Shown here piece after piece: positions 13,426-14,356 of a DNA stretch of 14,356 nt. The translations under genes and the position numbers were made by a program. Within the stretch, counting starts at the first letter, position 1; each line of letters opens with the position of its first letter. Location of the stretch: the NCBI GenBank assembly GCA_022615295.1, contig JAKEHF010000212.1, positions 1 to 14,356 of the forward strand. The letters run 5' to 3'. This DNA comes from Actinomycetota bacterium (GTDB lineage: Bacteria; Actinomycetota; Acidimicrobiia; Spongiisociales; ZC4RG35). The notes beneath the pieces were generated by a model. The model saw only the letters and a program-made list of their open reading frames with translations, had not been told where the DNA came from and searched no databases.

Positions 13426-13704
13426 ACGGAGACGGCGGTCCCACTGTGCCCCCACCTGGTCGATCCAAGCCTTGACCTCGTCGAGGGCCTCCGGGGACGC
13501 CTGGAACATCGTCTCCCGACCGACACTCTCACGAACCACCAGACCCGCCTCCTGGAGCACGGTGAGATGCTTGGCCACCGCCTGACGGGTGATGGGGAGC
13601 TCGCCGGCGAGCCTGGTGGCGGTTGCCGGCCCCTCCGAGACGAGACGGTCGAGCATCTGACGACGTGTCGGGTCGGCGAGAGCTGTGAATATCGGCTGGT
13701 TCAT
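13402..13704 (-). CDS. ArsR-family transcriptional repressor (cassette 2)
   Basis: A 100-residue winged-helix protein: PIFTALADPTRRQMLDRLVSE, helix-turn-helix TATRLAGELPITRQAVAKHLTVLQEAGLVVRE, and the wing VGRETMFQASPEALDE, ending in a charged helix. It lacks the metal-sensing CxC motif. It is of the SRPBCC-linked ArsR type, like the cassette 1 regulator but clearly diverged (ITRQAVAKHL against ISRPAVSRHL in the recognition region). ATG 13704 overlaps the stop of the SRPBCC gene (ATGA at 13701-13704), so in this operon the SRPBCC gene comes first. It probably acts on the repeats near 14093-14144. Confidence 0.9.
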   Translation of the reverse strand: MNQPIFTALADPTRRQMLDRLVSEGPATATRLAGELPITRQAVAKHLTVLQEAGLVVRESVGRETMFQASPEALDEVKAWIDQVGAQWDRRLRRLRQSLE

Positions 13705-14078
13705 GCCGCCAGATAGACGATCGGCAAACCGGGATGCTGACGTGGTCGAGCGTCGGTGACGGAGTAGGCCAGAAGGCTCTCGGTGACCGTGATCATGGTC
13801 CCTTCCTCGCCGGGTTCGAGCCTGATGGTGACCAGAGACGGGTCACGGTCCGGGTGCCTCCACGACCAACTGATGCAGCGACCGGGCTCGATTTCCTCGA
13901 GCGTCCCCAAGTACTCGACACCGTCGGGGGCGAATCCGATCTTCCCACCCACCCGCGGCTCGATGGTCACCGGCGACTCCATCCAGTCAGAGACGAGTGT
14001 CCCCTCGACGAGATGCTCCCAAACGACGTCGGACGGCGCCGGGACCACGATCGAACGCTCCACCGTGACGTCGTCCAC
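13701..14078 (-). CDS. SRPBCC (AHSA1-like) domain protein, first gene of cassette 2
   Basis: A 125-residue SRPBCC-fold protein: VTVERSIVVPAPSDVVWEHL, DWMESPVTIEPRVGGKIGFA, YLGTLEEIEPGRCISWSWRH, SLVTIRLEPGEEGTMITVTE. It is shorter than the partner in cassette 1, and the C-terminal helix is reduced: the end reads ARPRQHPGLPIVYLAA, where AHSA1 proteins usually have a longer amphipathic helix, so the C-terminus may be altered. GTG 14078 is preferred as start because AAGGGA lies five bases upstream; the TTG at 14096 in the same frame falls inside an operator repeat. Ligand and function are unknown. It is cotranscribed with the ArsR gene downstream by an ATGA overlap. Confidence 0.82.
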   Translation of the reverse strand: MDDVTVERSIVVPAPSDVVWEHLVEGTLVSDWMESPVTIEPRVGGKIGFAPDGVEYLGTLEEIEPGRCISWSWRHPDRDPSLVTIRLEPGEEGTMITVTESLLAYSVTDARPRQHPGLPIVYLAA

Positions 14079-14092
14079 ACCAATCCCTTCGT

Positions 14093-14144
14093 GCAACTGT
14101 CTGGTTGCGCGTGTGCTACATTAAACTCGCAACCCGCGGGTTGC
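14093..14144. promoter_or_regulatory. Divergent promoter of cassette 2 and clpP with paired operators
   Basis: Two 16-bp inverted repeats fit GCAAC-N6-GTTGC: GCAACTGTCTGGTTGC (14093-14108) and the perfect palindrome GCAACCCGCGGGTTGC (14129-14144). Between them, two -10-like elements overlap head to head: plus-strand TACATT (14117-14122, preceded by TGC as in an extended -10) and minus-strand TAATGT (14123-14118). Predicted starts are near 14129 (clpP) and 14111 (SRPBCC), so each repeat covers the first bases of one transcript. The elements are visible; the regulator is inferred. Confidence 0.65.
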
Positions 14145-14164
14145 ATCATAGCCAGGAGAAGGAC

Positions 14165-14356
14165 ATGTCGACACTGATCCCGACCGTCATCGAACAATCC
14201 TCACGGGGGGAGCGCGCATACGACATCTACTCCCGTCTCCTCGCCCATCGCATCGTGTTCCTCGGTCGGGAGTTCGACTCGACACTGGCCAACGTGATTG
14301 TGGCTCAACTCCTCCACCTGGAGAGCGAGGACCCCGAGAAGGAGATCGCCCTGTAC
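14165..14356 (+). CDS. clpP: ATP-dependent Clp protease proteolytic subunit ClpP (partial, 3' end beyond window)
   Basis: The first 64 codons of a ClpP serine peptidase subunit, which forms the barrel-shaped protease degrading substrates delivered by ClpX or ClpC. The sequence MSTLIPTVIEQSSRGERAYDIYSRLLAHRIVFLG, then ANVIVAQLLHLESEDPEKEIALY, matches the N-terminal handle region of ClpP; the catalytic Ser, His and Asp lie beyond the window. REFDSTLAN replaces the more common TPVDDTVAN, a modest divergence. ATG 14165 follows AGGAGAAGG (14154-14162). It is divergent from the SRPBCC-ArsR operon and shares its operator region. Actinobacteria often have several clpP genes; which copy this is cannot be told here. 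Confidence 0.93.
   Translation, partial: MSTLIPTVIEQSSRGERAYDIYSRLLAHRIVFLGREFDSTLANVIVAQLLHLESEDPEKEIALY

Noticed and set aside
14129..14144. ClgR operator in front of clpP
   Set aside because: ClgR sites centre on GTTCGC-N5-GCGAAC; this palindrome is GCAACC-CGCG-GGTTGC and resembles the ArsR-type dyad at 12947 instead.
1..14356. CRISPR array, rRNA or tRNA genes
   Set aside because: No regularly spaced repeats and no conserved RNA sequences seen on reading both strands.

Overview
The window is GC-rich, gene-dense DNA that looks actinobacterial, perhaps from the Acidimicrobiia or a neighbouring class. This is inferred from composition, GTG and TTG starts, few TTA codons, four-base ATGA gene overlaps, a lutABC lactate operon, a B12-dependent class II ribonucleotide reductase under NrdR-type boxes, and a ClpP start typical of actinobacteria. 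The exact lineage cannot be fixed from the sequence alone.

Layout, left to right. (1) 1-2483, minus strand: lutA-lutB-lutC for L-lactate oxidation; lutC runs off the left edge. (2) 2523-3113, plus: a YczE/YitT-like membrane protein whose start lies only 39 bp from lutA. (3) 3186-3841, plus: a signal-peptide ORF followed, one frame away, by an acidic Thr/Asp-rich domain, probably one exported protein split by a frameshift. (4) 3960-6483, minus: an OmpR-type response regulator, its histidine kinase, and a small exported helical protein. Matching direct repeats with an 11-bp period sit the same distance ahead of the regulator and of the exported protein, suggesting a self-regulating envelope-sensing unit with a secreted output. 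(5) 6641-11949, plus: nrdJ, read from a TTGACG-N17-TACAGT promoter covered by NrdR-like boxes. It carries a 139-residue mini-intein exactly at the redox-active cysteine and a 433-residue LAGLIDADG intein whose second catalytic motif is degenerate. (6) 11956-12153, minus: a short, possibly truncated membrane ORF. (7) 12172-14078: two ArsR repressor plus SRPBCC gene pairs in opposite internal order, with a small conserved protein of unknown function between them. (8) 14165 to the end, plus: the start of clpP.

How the parts work together. The lut genes feed lactate carbon into pyruvate. NrdJ makes deoxynucleotides without needing oxygen, and both inteins must splice before it can work. Each ArsR-SRPBCC pair is divergent from a plus-strand gene across a promoter in which two overlapping, oppositely directed -10 elements are flanked by paired inverted repeats. 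The best repeats are GTAACC-N4-GGTTAC for the first pair and GCAACC-N4-GGTTGC for the second, one base apart per half-site. This implies each repressor controls itself and its divergent neighbour; for the second pair that neighbour is clpP. The least expected signals are these paired operators, the response-regulator repeats, and the intein features.
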